In this document: one piece after another, positions 34,637 to 44,700 of the stretch
How the letters are laid out: each line of letters starts with the position of its first letter
Numbering within the stretch: the stretch's first letter is position 1
Source of the DNA: Phycisphaerae bacterium
GTDB lineage: Bacteria > Planctomycetota > Phycisphaerae > Sedimentisphaerales > Anaerohalosphaeraceae
Direction: 5' to 3'
DNA length: 64,000 bases
NCBI GenBank assembly: GCA_014859965.1
Contig: JACZKQ010000047.1
Span: forward strand, 1 to 64,000
Position numbers and translations under genes: made by a program
Notes under the pieces: generated by a model
Seen by the model: only the letters and a program-made list of their open reading frames with translations
Told to the model about the DNA's origin: nothing
The model's database searches: none

Positions 34637-35367
34637 TTCTGTGTCCTCCGTCTTATTGATAACAATTACACCTAAACCACACAAAACCCGCTCAACACCC
34701 CCCATCTACCCAAAACGAAAAGTCCGCCATCTCACGTCACGTCCAACCTCCTTTCCTACTGCCACACATTGAAAACACCTCGCGCGTAATTTATCTAACA
34801 GCCGGCAAAAGATGATACCTAATGCCGTCTATATACAGCGCAACGCGACTAAGGGAGATGGGCGCCGCATGGGCGCAGAAATGCCGCAAAAAAAATGCGG
34901 ACCGGGAGAAATGTGGGTTTGGGGTTATGGATAGATCGAAACAGACTGGAGCAGACACACTCTCCTCGTCCCCGTCCTCCGTCACCAAATATTGTACGCC
35001 CTCGCACCCGCACGGACCTCACTCCCAAATAGAAAATCCCGTGTCGCACGCAAGAGGACGCCAAAGAGACCGATGCTTCTTGGCACCTCAATAAGGTTCG
35101 ATTGTAGGAAGCCGCAGCACCAAAAACAAGAAAAAAATTTGCTTGGACCGATATTTTTGTTGTTATACGGCCAAAAACCGCCTTGGCGACGCCAAAAATG
35201 CGGGCCCAAAATCCAAACCACCCCCGCCTGCCAAAGAATATCTCTGCTCATAGTTGACAATCAAGCCTGCCACCAAAAAAAAAGGCCCGTGAGAAGACTC
35301 ACGGGCCCTTTTCTAAATTGCTGTCATTCAGGCCGCCGTTACCGGCATTCCTGAGGACTTGAACCGG
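34637..35367. other. Intergenic region between the two surface-protein units
   Basis: About 730 nt. It contains the terminator of unit 2 (35275-35307) and the leader of unit 1. In that leader (minus strand) are a hairpin CCGCA/TGCGG (34884-34900) with an A/T loop and a hairpin GCGCC-5 nt-GGCGC (34862-34876). A clear -35/-10 pair was not found. No protein-coding frame looks real. Confidence 0.45.
35275..35307 (-). terminator. Rho-independent terminator of surface-protein unit 2
   Basis: Perfect 10-bp stem GGCCCGTGAG / CTCACGGGCC (35284-35293, 35298-35307), loop AAGA, and nine T on the minus strand (35283-35275). The stem sequence resembles the unit 1 terminator at 29443, as expected for duplicated units. 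Confidence 0.9.
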
Positions 35368-38300
35368 TTACCACCTGTCGCATGGAATCATGTTGCACTC
35401 AAGCCAGTCGGCCGCCAGAATCGCGAAGTCCTTCAGGTCGACCTTGCAGTCGCCATTCAGATCCCACGTCGGCCACTCGGCACAGACTGTCTCTCCGGTG
35501 GCATTAGCATAAATGCTGGAAGCCTCAACCGGCGTCAACGCGTAGTTGTAGATGTAGACGTCGTCGATCATGCCCTTCCACGGGTTGCCGCCGTCGACCT
35601 GGCAGGCGCCGATGGTCAGCATGCTGGCCGGGTCATGGTTGCCGAAGAACGAAAATGCGCCCGTACCAATTGGCTCGCCGTTGATGTACATTGTGGCGGT
35701 CGATCCATTGAACGTCACAATCATGTGCACCCAGGAGAGGTCCTGCGGCATTGTGTATTTGGCGGACAGAGTGTCCGTGCCGCCGCCTGCGCGCTTGAAC
35801 TCAGTCAAGCCGAACGTGGCTGCGTTCTTGTTCAACTCAATCTGCCACTTCATCTGCGACTCGTTCCAGTTGTCGCGCTTGCCGATGGTGCCCTGCCAGT
35901 TCGATCCGCCTTCGGGATTCCAGGCGATCCAGTGAGCAACCGACAGTTGACCGGTGCCTTCGGACGGGTCCCATCTCCCCAGCTCGATATGATCGCCGGG
36001 AATGAAGACTTCTTCAACCGTACGGGGACCCTGGCCGGCGAATGAGAAGGCATTGCCGACCATGCCGGGCACGACCGTCACATCACCCTTCTTGATACCG
36101 TGGCGCATCTCGCCGGAGATATCTTCGATGAGTTCAGCATCACCGGTCACGCCGATAGCATCCAGAGGATAGTGTGCGACCAGCCTGTGGATTGTGACCC
36201 TCGCCGTATTCGAAAACTTCGGATCCGGGTTGCCAACCACACAGTAATAGGTGCCCTTGGTGGCTTCGCTGACCGTCAGTTCGAGCGTCGTCAGAGACGG
36301 GCCGCTGGCGACAAGCTGATCCGCATCAACTCCCACCTTGTACCAGGAATAATCGCTGATCGGCTTGGCCGGCAGCGATGTTGCCGCGATCGACAACGAA
36401 ACGGCGTCGCCGATATGGCCGCTTGCATCCACCGGCTGCCGGGTGATAACCGGAACCAGCTTGACAGTTTCGAACGACCACACGTCACCGATCTCGCGCT
36501 CGCCGCCGTAGTAGACGTCCACGCGCCAGTAGATGACCTGCTCGTAATCGATGTCCGCGGCGGGAATTGTCGCCGTGGTGTCGGTTACGACATAGTTGGG
36601 CGCAACATTCGGGTCGGCAAGATCAGCGGCATCCAAACTCCAGGCCACATTGTACGTTGCGCCGCACGGACCATACTTGGCCGCGTCCCAACTCAAAACC
36701 ACGTCCGCATCCGGATTGACCCAGTCCTCGGGGGTCCATGTCTCAAGATTTTGGGGAGCAGGATTACTGATCTTCCACGATATTCCAAAGCAGTTGACAT
36801 TGTCAAACACGCCGGTCGCCAGATTGCTGCCGTTGTGCGAAGTAACCGCAAGCCCGATGTACACGGGACCAGCCATTGCAAACGTCTGCGGATTGCTGAT
36901 TTCGGCGTTACCGGCTATGAGATTCCAGTTTGTGCCATCGGCTGATGTATAGCCGTAGAACTGGTTGCCTTGGCGTACAACTTTGACCCATCTGGGGGTA
37001 GGCTGCCCGCCGCCATCGTGGCCGCTGGAGTTGCCGCAGTTGTCGCCGAGAAGTTTGCGGCCCTGCCAGGCGCTTCCGTTGCCGGTCGTAACGGCCATGA
37101 ACCCATGGAGTGAATTGCCGACCAGTTCGTCGCGAATCATGACGCCGGCCTTAACCCAGCCGTCGCCGGTGCCGCTTGGGTTCTCGATGTTTACCACTCG
37201 GGCCGAAATTTCGCAGTCGCCTTCCACCGGAGTGTACACAAAGTGGAAGTTGTCCGAACCGCCCCAGATGTCATTACCGTTGCCAGTCACACGATACACG
37301 CCATCATCATTAACCGTGAAGGATCCGGCGACGGGTGTACCAATGTCCCGATTCAGCGCCGCCGCACCACGTGTGGCGATTACCAAAGCAGCAGCATCCG
37401 AATCGGCGCCGCCCTGTGCGTTGCTGACGGTGCAATAATAGCTGCCTGCTTCGCCGATAATGAGCGTGTCGCTCGTTTCACCGGCAAGCGCTGTGCCATC
37501 CGCTTTTTTCCATTGGTAGCTCAGCGGTCCGCCGTCCTCATTGACACCGCTGATCGCGGCCACAGTGAAGATGCCCGCGCAGCCTTCGCCCACCTTCGCA
37601 TTTTGCGGCTGCATCGTGATGACCGCCTTCTGGGTCTCAGTAGCGAACGACCAAAGGGTGCCCTGAAGCGGGACGAGTGCGCCGCTGTTGGGGTCCGGGG
37701 CGTTGAGCGTGTCTACACGCCAGTAATACGTCGTGTCGTAGGTGAGGGGGCCGGGATCATAACTCGTCGGGGCCGCTGCACCAGCGATGACCTTGGTCAT
37801 GGCCTCAGGACTCGTGCCCCAATACACGTCAAGAACGGGCGCCGGGACATAAGACGCCATCGGCAGAAGCCATGACAGCGTGCTGTCCAGCGCGGCCGGC
37901 GTCAATCCGTCAGGAGTCGGGTTCGATGACAGGCGAGGATCATTGCTCCGAATGACGGCCGGATCATTTTCGCCGATCACTTGCCAAGCCGCCATGCCGG
38001 GGCCCTGCCAGGCTACGGCACAATTATCGCCACCGCCGCCTTCTTTGTAGCGGGCCATAATGTAATAAGCCTTGCCTGCTTCAAGCGATACGGTCGCGGG
38101 CCCCTGTGCGGGCTCTGCCCGTGTCCCATCGTCATTAAGGCGCTCAAACGCACGCGAACCGGTCCAGCCATTCACCCAGGCGATACGCGTCGCATTGGCC
38201 GGCTCCAAATTGGTGCTGAGCCAAAGTTCGCCGGCATCATCAGAGGCAATCCAAAACTTGTAGCTGCCCGTCTGCGCAGGAATGATCCAGCCGCTCAATT

Positions 38301-38544
38301 CGGCGCCGAAGTCGGCGGCGTGGTCCAGAGGCGCCTCAAACAGATCCAGCAGTCGTGTCCAGTCCGGATGATCCGGGTAACGGACGATGTTGGGGTCCGT
38401 CGCGTCGACCGCACCTTCCAGGTCCGCAATCGCGGTGCCGGGGATATTCCCCCAGTACCTGTACAGCACCTTGCCCTGGTCTGCCGACGCAATGCCGGCA
38501 AAACCCAGACACAAAACCATAACTGACAGTAATACTTTTTTCAT
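35368..38544 (-). CDS. Secreted PA14/Ig-like/LamG surface protein, long member of unit 2
   Basis: 1058 aa from ATG 38544 (MKKVLLSVMVLCLGFAGIAS signal peptide, GGAGG upstream). Domain order is the same as in the protein at 29530: PA14-like (VLYRYWGNIPGTAIADL), YYWRVDT segment, Ig-like (LSYQWKKADGTALAGETS), DUF1349-like (EISARVVNIENPSGTGDGWV), YWRVDV segment, Ig-like, LamG (LVAHYPLDAIGVTGDAELIE), then DLNGDCKVDLKDFAILAADW and LECN. Leader and signal peptide are nearly identical to its paralogue (GGTCCTCC followed by GTTGCTTTCAT against ATTGCTTTCAT). Function inferred as polysaccharide or cell-surface binding. Confidence 0.82.
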   Translation of the reverse strand: MKKVLLSVMVLCLGFAGIASADQGKVLYRYWGNIPGTAIADLEGAVDATDPNIVRYPDHPDWTRLLDLFEAPLDHAADFGAELSGWIIPAQTGSYKFWIASDDAGELWLSTNLEPANATRIAWVNGWTGSRAFERLNDDGTRAEPAQGPATVSLEAGKAYYIMARYKEGGGGDNCAVAWQGPGMAAWQVIGENDPAVIRSNDPRLSSNPTPDGLTPAALDSTLSWLLPMASYVPAPVLDVYWGTSPEAMTKVIAGAAAPTSYDPGPLTYDTTYYWRVDTLNAPDPNSGALVPLQGTLWSFATETQKAVITMQPQNAKVGEGCAGIFTVAAISGVNEDGGPLSYQWKKADGTALAGETSDTLIIGEAGSYYCTVSNAQGGADSDAAALVIATRGAAALNRDIGTPVAGSFTVNDDGVYRVTGNGNDIWGGSDNFHFVYTPVEGDCEISARVVNIENPSGTGDGWVKAGVMIRDELVGNSLHGFMAVTTGNGSAWQGRKLLGDNCGNSSGHDGGGQPTPRWVKVVRQGNQFYGYTSADGTNWNLIAGNAEISNPQTFAMAGPVYIGLAVTSHNGSNLATGVFDNVNCFGISWKISNPAPQNLETWTPEDWVNPDADVVLSWDAAKYGPCGATYNVAWSLDAADLADPNVAPNYVVTDTTATIPAADIDYEQVIYWRVDVYYGGEREIGDVWSFETVKLVPVITRQPVDASGHIGDAVSLSIAATSLPAKPISDYSWYKVGVDADQLVASGPSLTTLELTVSEATKGTYYCVVGNPDPKFSNTARVTIHRLVAHYPLDAIGVTGDAELIEDISGEMRHGIKKGDVTVVPGMVGNAFSFAGQGPRTVEEVFIPGDHIELGRWDPSEGTGQLSVAHWIAWNPEGGSNWQGTIGKRDNWNESQMKWQIELNKNAATFGLTEFKRAGGGTDTLSAKYTMPQDLSWVHMIVTFNGSTATMYINGEPIGTGAFSFFGNHDPASMLTIGACQVDGGNPWKGMIDDVYIYNYALTPVEASSIYANATGETVCAEWPTWDLNGDCKVDLKDFAILAADWLECNMIPCDRW

Positions 38545-38609
38545 TTTTAGGTCCTCCGTTGCTTTCATTGGATCATATATAACGAATCTTGCACGTTTTT
38601 GCTTTTCAG

Positions 38610-40574
38610 TTATGGTTTGCAGTCCGGAACCAGATTGCACTCCAGCCACTGCGATGCCAGGAGCATCAGATCCCCAAGATCGACGCGGCAGTTGCCGTTG
38701 AGATCCCACTGAGGATTGCCGCCGACGCAGACCATCTCATTGAGCATGATATCCGTGTACATCAGGGCCACTTCAGTCTCGTCCATGGGATAGTTATAGA
38801 TCTGGACGTCGTCGATCGTGCCCACAAAATTGCTGCCTGTATCATCGGGGCCGTAGCGGCCGATCCTGAAGGTGAAGTTGCTGCCGGTGTCAATGACTCT
38901 GGCCCAGTTCACAATAAGACGCCCATTCAAGTAGATCTTGGTATGAGTGCCGTCGTGCGTATGGGCAAAATGAGCCCATGTGTTGAGCGTAAGGGCTTCA
39001 TAACTGCCGACGTTCTTGCCGTTGCCGGCGCCCGACGTTGTGAAATCATAGTCACCACCCCAGTATTGTACGCGCCACCGGTTGGCCACGTTGTCCAAGG
39101 TGCGAAGGCTGAAATTCTGACCATCGCCGCGGTTGCCCACGTCGTAAATACCGCCGTTGCCGAAGCCTCGCGTGTTGATCCATGCGGTCACTGTTCGCGG
39201 CTTGTTGCCGTCGAGATTCATGTCCGCAGCCAGGAAAGGCGTTCTCGCATATCCGCCGTCGAAATTCAGGGCTTTGCCGACCCTGCCTTCGGCACTGGTC
39301 ACGTTGCCGATAATCTGCCCGTGACGATTGTTGCCGGAAGAATCCACAAGATTGGGATCCTCGGTCGTGGCGGCATCATCCAGCTTGTACCAGGCCAGGA
39401 GTTCTTTGATGCCCAACGAGACCGTCGCCGATGGGACGCTGCCGGCATTGTTGCTGACCGCGCAATGATAGTTACCCGCGTCGGCCGCATCAACGCCTGT
39501 AAGGATGAGCGTCGTGCCGGTTTCGCCGGGAATCGCGTTGCCGTTGAAGTGCCATTGATAGTTGATGGCGCCGCCGAGGGGGTCGCCCGTTGCGGCGACC
39601 GCGAAGGTAACTGTCTCGCCCGGCCAGGCCCATTTCCCCGAAGGCTGGCTGGTGATCACCGGCGCGGTGCGTTTTGTCTGCACCCGCCACACGTCGCCTA
39701 AGGCATTGTTGGGGTCGCCGATGTTCGTATTGATCATCGCGTCGACACGCCAGGCATAATTCGTATTGAAGTCCAGTTGTGCCGCCGGGATCGTCCACTG
39801 CAGCGGCTGATCAGGCGTCACCGAGCCAAGCCGCGCAAGGCCCGAATTGGGGTCGCCGACCTGAATATCGTTGGCGCTGAAGTACACGTCGTAACGGATA
39901 ATCGGCGAGGGGCTTGCATTGACCGGAGCCGACCAGCTCAGGAGGAGGTCGGTATCGGGGCTTACCTCAATTGTGTTGTTGGCTGGGTCAGGGCTGGTGG
40001 TGACGAAATTTGCCACCGGCCCGATCGTCGTAACATGCGACCCCCCAATAATGGCACGCGGGTCAATGCCCGGACCGCGCCATGCAGCCGAAATATGATC
40101 GCCGCCGGTGCCTTCCTTAAAGATGCCCATGATATAATACTTTCGGTTGGCGTACAGACGCTGCGGGGCCGAGGCCCGCTCGGCATCGCCATCAAAAGCC
40201 CGGTAATCAGACCAGCCGCTTTCCTGCGCAATCAGGACAGCCGCGGCGGGGTCGCCGTTAGGACTCAGCCACAACTGGGTCTGATCGTCGCCAGCCACCC
40301 AGAAGTTCCAGTCTCCGGATTGCGGCGGCATGATATAGCCGGTGATACGTGCACCATAATCGTTGTGCGCATCGCCGCCGTTGGGCCGGTCCAACTCGGT
40401 CACCATGAGCGTAATGTCCGGATTGTCCGGGTAATTGGCATTGCCCGTGAGGTCGGTAACCACTGTGCCGCCAATACCCGTCCACTCCTCGTACAGGAGC
40501 TGGCCGTCTCCCGCCCAGACAACGGGCGCAAATCCCAGACACAAGGCCATAATCACAACTAACACTCTTTTCAT
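38610..40574 (-). CDS. Secreted PA14/Ig-like/LamG surface protein, short member of unit 2
   Basis: 654 aa from ATG 40574 (MKRVLVVIMALCLGFAPVVW signal peptide, GGAGGACCC upstream). PA14-like (LLYEEWTGIGGTVVTDL, GARITGYIMPPQSGDWNFWV), Fn3-like (YDVYFSANDIQVGDPNSGL, YAWRVDAM), Ig-like (INYQWHFNGNAIPGETG), LamG (LLAWYKLDDAATTEDPN, HTKIYLNGRLIV) and a C-terminal DLNGNCRVDLGDLMLLASQW-LECN tail. Length equals that of the protein at 32672. It is first in the operon behind the 40788-40816 promoter and 65 nt upstream of the long gene. Confidence 0.82.
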   Translation of the reverse strand: MKRVLVVIMALCLGFAPVVWAGDGQLLYEEWTGIGGTVVTDLTGNANYPDNPDITLMVTELDRPNGGDAHNDYGARITGYIMPPQSGDWNFWVAGDDQTQLWLSPNGDPAAAVLIAQESGWSDYRAFDGDAERASAPQRLYANRKYYIMGIFKEGTGGDHISAAWRGPGIDPRAIIGGSHVTTIGPVANFVTTSPDPANNTIEVSPDTDLLLSWSAPVNASPSPIIRYDVYFSANDIQVGDPNSGLARLGSVTPDQPLQWTIPAAQLDFNTNYAWRVDAMINTNIGDPNNALGDVWRVQTKRTAPVITSQPSGKWAWPGETVTFAVAATGDPLGGAINYQWHFNGNAIPGETGTTLILTGVDAADAGNYHCAVSNNAGSVPSATVSLGIKELLAWYKLDDAATTEDPNLVDSSGNNRHGQIIGNVTSAEGRVGKALNFDGGYARTPFLAADMNLDGNKPRTVTAWINTRGFGNGGIYDVGNRGDGQNFSLRTLDNVANRWRVQYWGGDYDFTTSGAGNGKNVGSYEALTLNTWAHFAHTHDGTHTKIYLNGRLIVNWARVIDTGSNFTFRIGRYGPDDTGSNFVGTIDDVQIYNYPMDETEVALMYTDIMLNEMVCVGGNPQWDLNGNCRVDLGDLMLLASQWLECNLVPDCKP

Positions 40575-40787
40575 TTTTGGGTCCTCCACAAAAAAGATTA
40601 GGATTATTTACGGACAGATAGTTGCTGCTGATTTATAGGGCGCGCCAAATGGGCGCAAAGACAATGTGTCGGGAAAAAATCCGAATTGACTCCTGATGAG
40701 TTTTTGCCTCATCACCACTCCACCACTTCCACCACTAAAACACCCTTCCCCCCGCGCAACAACTCATCGCGCCGCGTGTATTCCCAT

Positions 40788-40816
40788 ATAATATGATCTT
40801 GCGACGAAACTGTCAA
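40788..40816 (-). promoter_or_regulatory. Sigma-70-type promoter of surface-protein unit 2
   Basis: On the minus strand TTGACA (40816-40811), 17 nt, TATTAT (40793-40788). The start site near 40781 would give a leader of about 207 nt before ATG 40574, containing hairpins at 40670-40683 and 40642-40656. Confidence 0.72.
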
Positions 40817-41173
40817 GGATATTACCACTCGAAAGGGAAAAAACCAAGATGTTTACACATTGTTATGCCTATTAAGCCTGAACAGAAGGATACCAGCGGC
40901 ATTGGTTCCAACGGGCCAAGGGCCGTAACGTCAGCCCGGCCCAGATGCGTTTGGTGTTCCTTGATAAAGGGTTAACCCTTTTCTTTGCCGGATGTTATAA
41001 CTTCGACAAACCTCTTGGCAGGTATAACGTGTTATTGCCGGCCGGCACATTCTATTGCAGCCGCGGCCGACTGGCGGGTTCGCCAACCTTTCCGGCTTGC
41101 AGGAGTCCTATAATGAGGTTGAGCGTGCCCTCAAAAATCCTGGCGGATTGCACCAACCATTCTGTCCTCCATG

Positions 41174-41207
41174 AAAAAGAGAAAGCCTTCGCTGTGAAGG
41201 CTTTCTC
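41174..41207 (-). terminator. Rho-independent terminator of the 1147-aa LamG gene
   Basis: Perfect 12-bp stem GAGAAAGCCTTC / GAAGGCTTTCTC (41179-41190, 41196-41207), loop GCTGT, then five T on the minus strand (41178-41174). Confidence 0.9.
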
Positions 41208-41256
41208 CTTGTTTGCGGTCGGCCGGTCAGTCAACCGGCCGCATCTGCTTAAGGCG

Positions 41257-44200
41257 TTAGTACGGCCAGGTCTGATCTTGCAGCCAGTAACTTGCCAGGA
41301 CGGCAAAGTCCTTGAGATTGATAACCTTCTGTCCGGCCGGTTCGTCGCTGCTCAGATCGGCATGCGAGGCGATCGGGACGACCAGTTGACCATCGCCGGG
41401 CGTCAGGTCGGCCAGATAGGCCACTTCCAGCGCCGACAAAGCGCGATTGTAAATCTGGACCTCATCAATGTCGCCACTGAACACCTCGCTGGTGTTGCCG
41501 CCATGTGTCGCGCCGATGCCCATAAGGGCGTCGGCCTTGTCGGCCAGGGCGAACGGCCCGGAGGCAATCTGTGCACCATTGAGATAAATCACGGCCGTGG
41601 TTGCGTCAAACGTAACGGCGACATGCGCCCACTTGCCGACAAACGGATCCAACACACCGTTAGCGGAATAGAGGTCGACGCCCGCTGACGAATGCTGACG
41701 AAGGGCGATTCGCCCGAGCGGGTCCGTTTCAACGAACCATCTCATGGCATTGGTAGCGTCCCAGCCGCTGCGCTTGCCGATGATGCCCTGGTGATCGTTG
41801 GACCTGTTGCCCGCCCACCTGATCCAAAGTGACAATGTAAGCTGCCCGGTGCCCTGCGAGGGATCCCATGTGCCAATCTCTATGCGGCTGTTGGCAGTCC
41901 CGTCAATACGGACAGCATGGCCGGTTCCATCGTGGCCGGGTGATATCCAGGTGACACCGTTGTATAAGGTTCCCTGGGGCGTAGGATCGTTGGCGTCGGC
42001 CACCGCAAGGCTGCCTTGGCCGATATCGAGCATGTAGTGCGCCACTCTGCCTCCCGCGTCATTGGGATCAGTGGTGCCGGCGGGCAGAATCGCATCGCGT
42101 TTCAGCCAATCGGCCGCCATGTGCATCAGTTCGGCAGTGTTAATCTTGCAATCTCCGGCAGTAAGGCCAAGCGGTGCAAAGTCTATCCTCGCAAAATCTG
42201 CCGTCCTCAAGTTGAGGAGGCACTCGCCCTGATAGAGCCGAATATCGTCAAAATAGACCGTGCCATCGAAGCCGCCGGGCGCCGGATTCAGCGGATCACC
42301 AAAGCCGAAGGCGATCCTGACGACATCCTTTCGATTGACATTGGAAAACCAGGCTAAACCGATGTCCCAAAGCTGCCATTCTTCCTTGCTGAGATTAGCC
42401 AGGTCGCCGTCGTAGAAGACGACATCGCTGCGGCCTTGTCCATCCTCAAGCAGGGCATACATATCTTCCGCCGGGGTGTTCGGGTCGCCGTGGAAATACA
42501 CCGTCATCCGCCTGACGTCACCCTGCGTCAGGTCGCTGAGTTCGGCAGGCACTGCATAACTGATCTCGGTGTAGTACGGCGCAACCCTGTTATCGAAAAT
42601 AATCTTCATCGCCTGGCTGCCGCCATGGACGGGGTCGGTCACCAGGTCATTGGCATCCGACCACACGGCGGCAAGGTCCACCCAGTCGAGGTAGGATTCG
42701 AAGTCTTCAACCAGAATGTTGTTCGATACCGTGAAGCTCCAGATATCGCCTTTTGTAATGGTCACCTCATTGGCGTCGGAGATAGCGATCTCGTCGACGC
42801 GCCAATAATACGGCGTGCTCAGATCCAGGTCGCCCGGAGTAAATGTGGTTTCCGTCGTATCGTGATAAATGACCTGGGGATAGTTCGCCAGGTTGTCGCG
42901 GCTGACGCTGTTCAGAGCAGCGGCATCGTCGCTTATGAAGACGTCATGCGACACCGCGCCGACTCCGGCTCTCCAGTTCAGAGCCGTTTGGCGATCTACG
43001 CCGGTGGCATTGCGGCCCGGTACGGGGTCATGGGCCTTGAACATGATCGGGAAGTTGAAGTTGTCAAAGTAGAAGGCTTTGTTGCCCGTGTAGTTGCGGC
43101 TAATCTGCGCGACAATCTCGATTTCAAACCACCAAAAGCCCAAGTCACTTCTGATCATCGGAATGATGTTGGAGTAGTCCCACTCGATGGTCATGGTGCG
43201 GTCACCCATGCCTGGATTCCAAGCGCCGCGTCCGCCGGATTGCTGCCATACACTCCATTCCGGTCCGCCGCAGTTGATGATCAGGGAGAACTGATTGTGG
43301 GTCTCCGTGCCGGGGATCCAGTCAGCGGCCAGACGGGTAACATCGATCTTCATGCTTCGACTATTCAGGAACGCCTGCTCCATGCCAGCTTGATCCCTGA
43401 CGTAGATCAGCATCACGCGCTGCCACCAGGTGTTGCTCTGGTAAATCTCATTGGGCATAGTGACTTTGAGGCTGCTCTCGTTCATGGTCGCGCCGATCGC
43501 GCTGTACTCAAATACCGGCGTGTATCCGACTTCGGCTATTGTGGTCGTAATCGGCTGCCATCCATCGTCCTGGTTTTCCCAGTCGCCGAACACGTTGGCC
43601 GCCCCCTGCTGGGGCGCAGGTCCGATTCGAACGTTGTCCACATAAAACTTGGTTGCCGGGGAGTCGGTATTCGAAACAAAGAGGATTTCGAACCAGCCGA
43701 TGCTGTCGTCGGTCATCGCAATTTTTGCAATCAGGTCCGCGGACAGTTCCCAGACGACGGTATGCGGCTGTCCGTCGCGCGCCACGTCCCGACCGCCCAG
43801 ATCGACCCAGCCTATGTTGTTGTGCGGGCCGTTATCGTCATTATTCTGCGCATTGATAACCATTCCAACATTGAACCACGACCCGGTCATGTCCGCGGCG
43901 AAGGCGGTGACATCCATTGCGACCAACGCGCCGGGCGTGCCGAACATGCTGCGGTACGGTTTGACATTGTAGATGGCGCCGGGGTGCCAGTCGCCGGCCG
44001 CATGTTCCACCTGCAATGCATGTGAACCCTTGGTGGCGCCGGTGGTCGACTGTGTAAGCGTTGCGGCGTCCCAATTCACGGGCGCCCACGTATCCAGGCC
44101 GCTTTCAAAATTGCCGATCACCATGGTCGGGGTGGGCTCGTTGATCTGAACATTGTCAATGTTGACAGTCAGCGAGTTGGCGTCACCCACGTCGTTGTTG

Positions 44201-44700
44201 ATGACGAGGACGATTTCGAACCACGCGATCGAGCCATCGGCCTGCGCAATATCGCCGGCCAGGTCGGCATCCAATTTCCACTTGTAGGTATGGGCAGCTC
44301 CGTCACGCACCAGATCCTGGGCGGCAAGCCCTCTCCAGCCGATGTTATTGTTCGGGCCATTGTTATCATTATTCTGTGCGTTGATGACAATCTGGCCGTT
44401 CATCCATGTTCCGCCCTCGATGTACGACACAGTAATATCCGCACTGATCGTTGTGCCTTCGACACCCAGGGACGCCATGTAAGGCTTGCCATCCAGTTTG
44501 GCGGCCTGTTTCCAGCCGCCGGACAGATCCGCCTGCATGGCAGAGGCGCCGACGGTTGCCCCGGTGGCGCTCTGCGACAGGGCGGCGTTCTCGGACCACC
44601 AGCCGTCGAGGCCGGTTTCGAAGTCGCCTACGACAATGCCCAAGGCCGCCGGCACTATGGCGAACAACAGTACGATGAAGTACAAGGCTTGCTTACACAT
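41257..44700 (-). CDS. Large secreted multi-domain protein with repeated CBM-like modules and LamG
   Basis: 1147 aa from ATG 44700 (AAGGAG upstream; signal peptide ALYFIVLLFAIVPAALG). The N-terminal half contains three related modules of about 170 residues, starting IVVGDFETGLDGW, MVIGNFESGLDTW and NVFGDWENQDDGW; the first two share NNDNNGPNNNIGW-type loops. A YYWRVDEIAI Fn3-like segment, another CBM-like module (ILVEDFESYLDWVDLAAVW), a degenerate dockerin-like internal motif (AGDCKINTAELMHMAADW), LamG (AVTFDATTAVIYLNGAQI) and a final NLKDFAVLASYWL tail follow. No catalytic residues recognised. Probably a glycan-binding surface protein transcribed alone from the 44917-44946 promoter. Confidence 0.8.
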   Translation of the reverse strand: MCKQALYFIVLLFAIVPAALGIVVGDFETGLDGWWSENAALSQSATGATVGASAMQADLSGGWKQAAKLDGKPYMASLGVEGTTISADITVSYIEGGTWMNGQIVINAQNNDNNGPNNNIGWRGLAAQDLVRDGAAHTYKWKLDADLAGDIAQADGSIAWFEIVLVINNDVGDANSLTVNIDNVQINEPTPTMVIGNFESGLDTWAPVNWDAATLTQSTTGATKGSHALQVEHAAGDWHPGAIYNVKPYRSMFGTPGALVAMDVTAFAADMTGSWFNVGMVINAQNNDDNGPHNNIGWVDLGGRDVARDGQPHTVVWELSADLIAKIAMTDDSIGWFEILFVSNTDSPATKFYVDNVRIGPAPQQGAANVFGDWENQDDGWQPITTTIAEVGYTPVFEYSAIGATMNESSLKVTMPNEIYQSNTWWQRVMLIYVRDQAGMEQAFLNSRSMKIDVTRLAADWIPGTETHNQFSLIINCGGPEWSVWQQSGGRGAWNPGMGDRTMTIEWDYSNIIPMIRSDLGFWWFEIEIVAQISRNYTGNKAFYFDNFNFPIMFKAHDPVPGRNATGVDRQTALNWRAGVGAVSHDVFISDDAAALNSVSRDNLANYPQVIYHDTTETTFTPGDLDLSTPYYWRVDEIAISDANEVTITKGDIWSFTVSNNILVEDFESYLDWVDLAAVWSDANDLVTDPVHGGSQAMKIIFDNRVAPYYTEISYAVPAELSDLTQGDVRRMTVYFHGDPNTPAEDMYALLEDGQGRSDVVFYDGDLANLSKEEWQLWDIGLAWFSNVNRKDVVRIAFGFGDPLNPAPGGFDGTVYFDDIRLYQGECLLNLRTADFARIDFAPLGLTAGDCKINTAELMHMAADWLKRDAILPAGTTDPNDAGGRVAHYMLDIGQGSLAVADANDPTPQGTLYNGVTWISPGHDGTGHAVRIDGTANSRIEIGTWDPSQGTGQLTLSLWIRWAGNRSNDHQGIIGKRSGWDATNAMRWFVETDPLGRIALRQHSSAGVDLYSANGVLDPFVGKWAHVAVTFDATTAVIYLNGAQIASGPFALADKADALMGIGATHGGNTSEVFSGDIDEVQIYNRALSALEVAYLADLTPGDGQLVVPIASHADLSSDEPAGQKVINLKDFAVLASYWLQDQTWPY

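Larger units (their letters stand above)
40575..41256. other. Intergenic region with promoter, leader and terminator
   Basis: About 680 nt. It holds the leader and promoter of unit 2 (40575-40816) and the terminator of the next gene (41174-41207). Between 40820 and 41170 I see no gene or strong structure. Confidence 0.45.

Noticed and set aside
35091-35110. tRNA-like GGTTCGATT string
   Set aside because: No acceptor, D or anticodon stems can be drawn around it.
42436-44025. 529-aa open frame on the plus strand
   Set aside because: It lies fully antisense to the secreted LamG protein at 41257-44700, which has a signal peptide, domains and a terminator; composition of the antisense frame is that of a shadow of GC-rich coding DNA.
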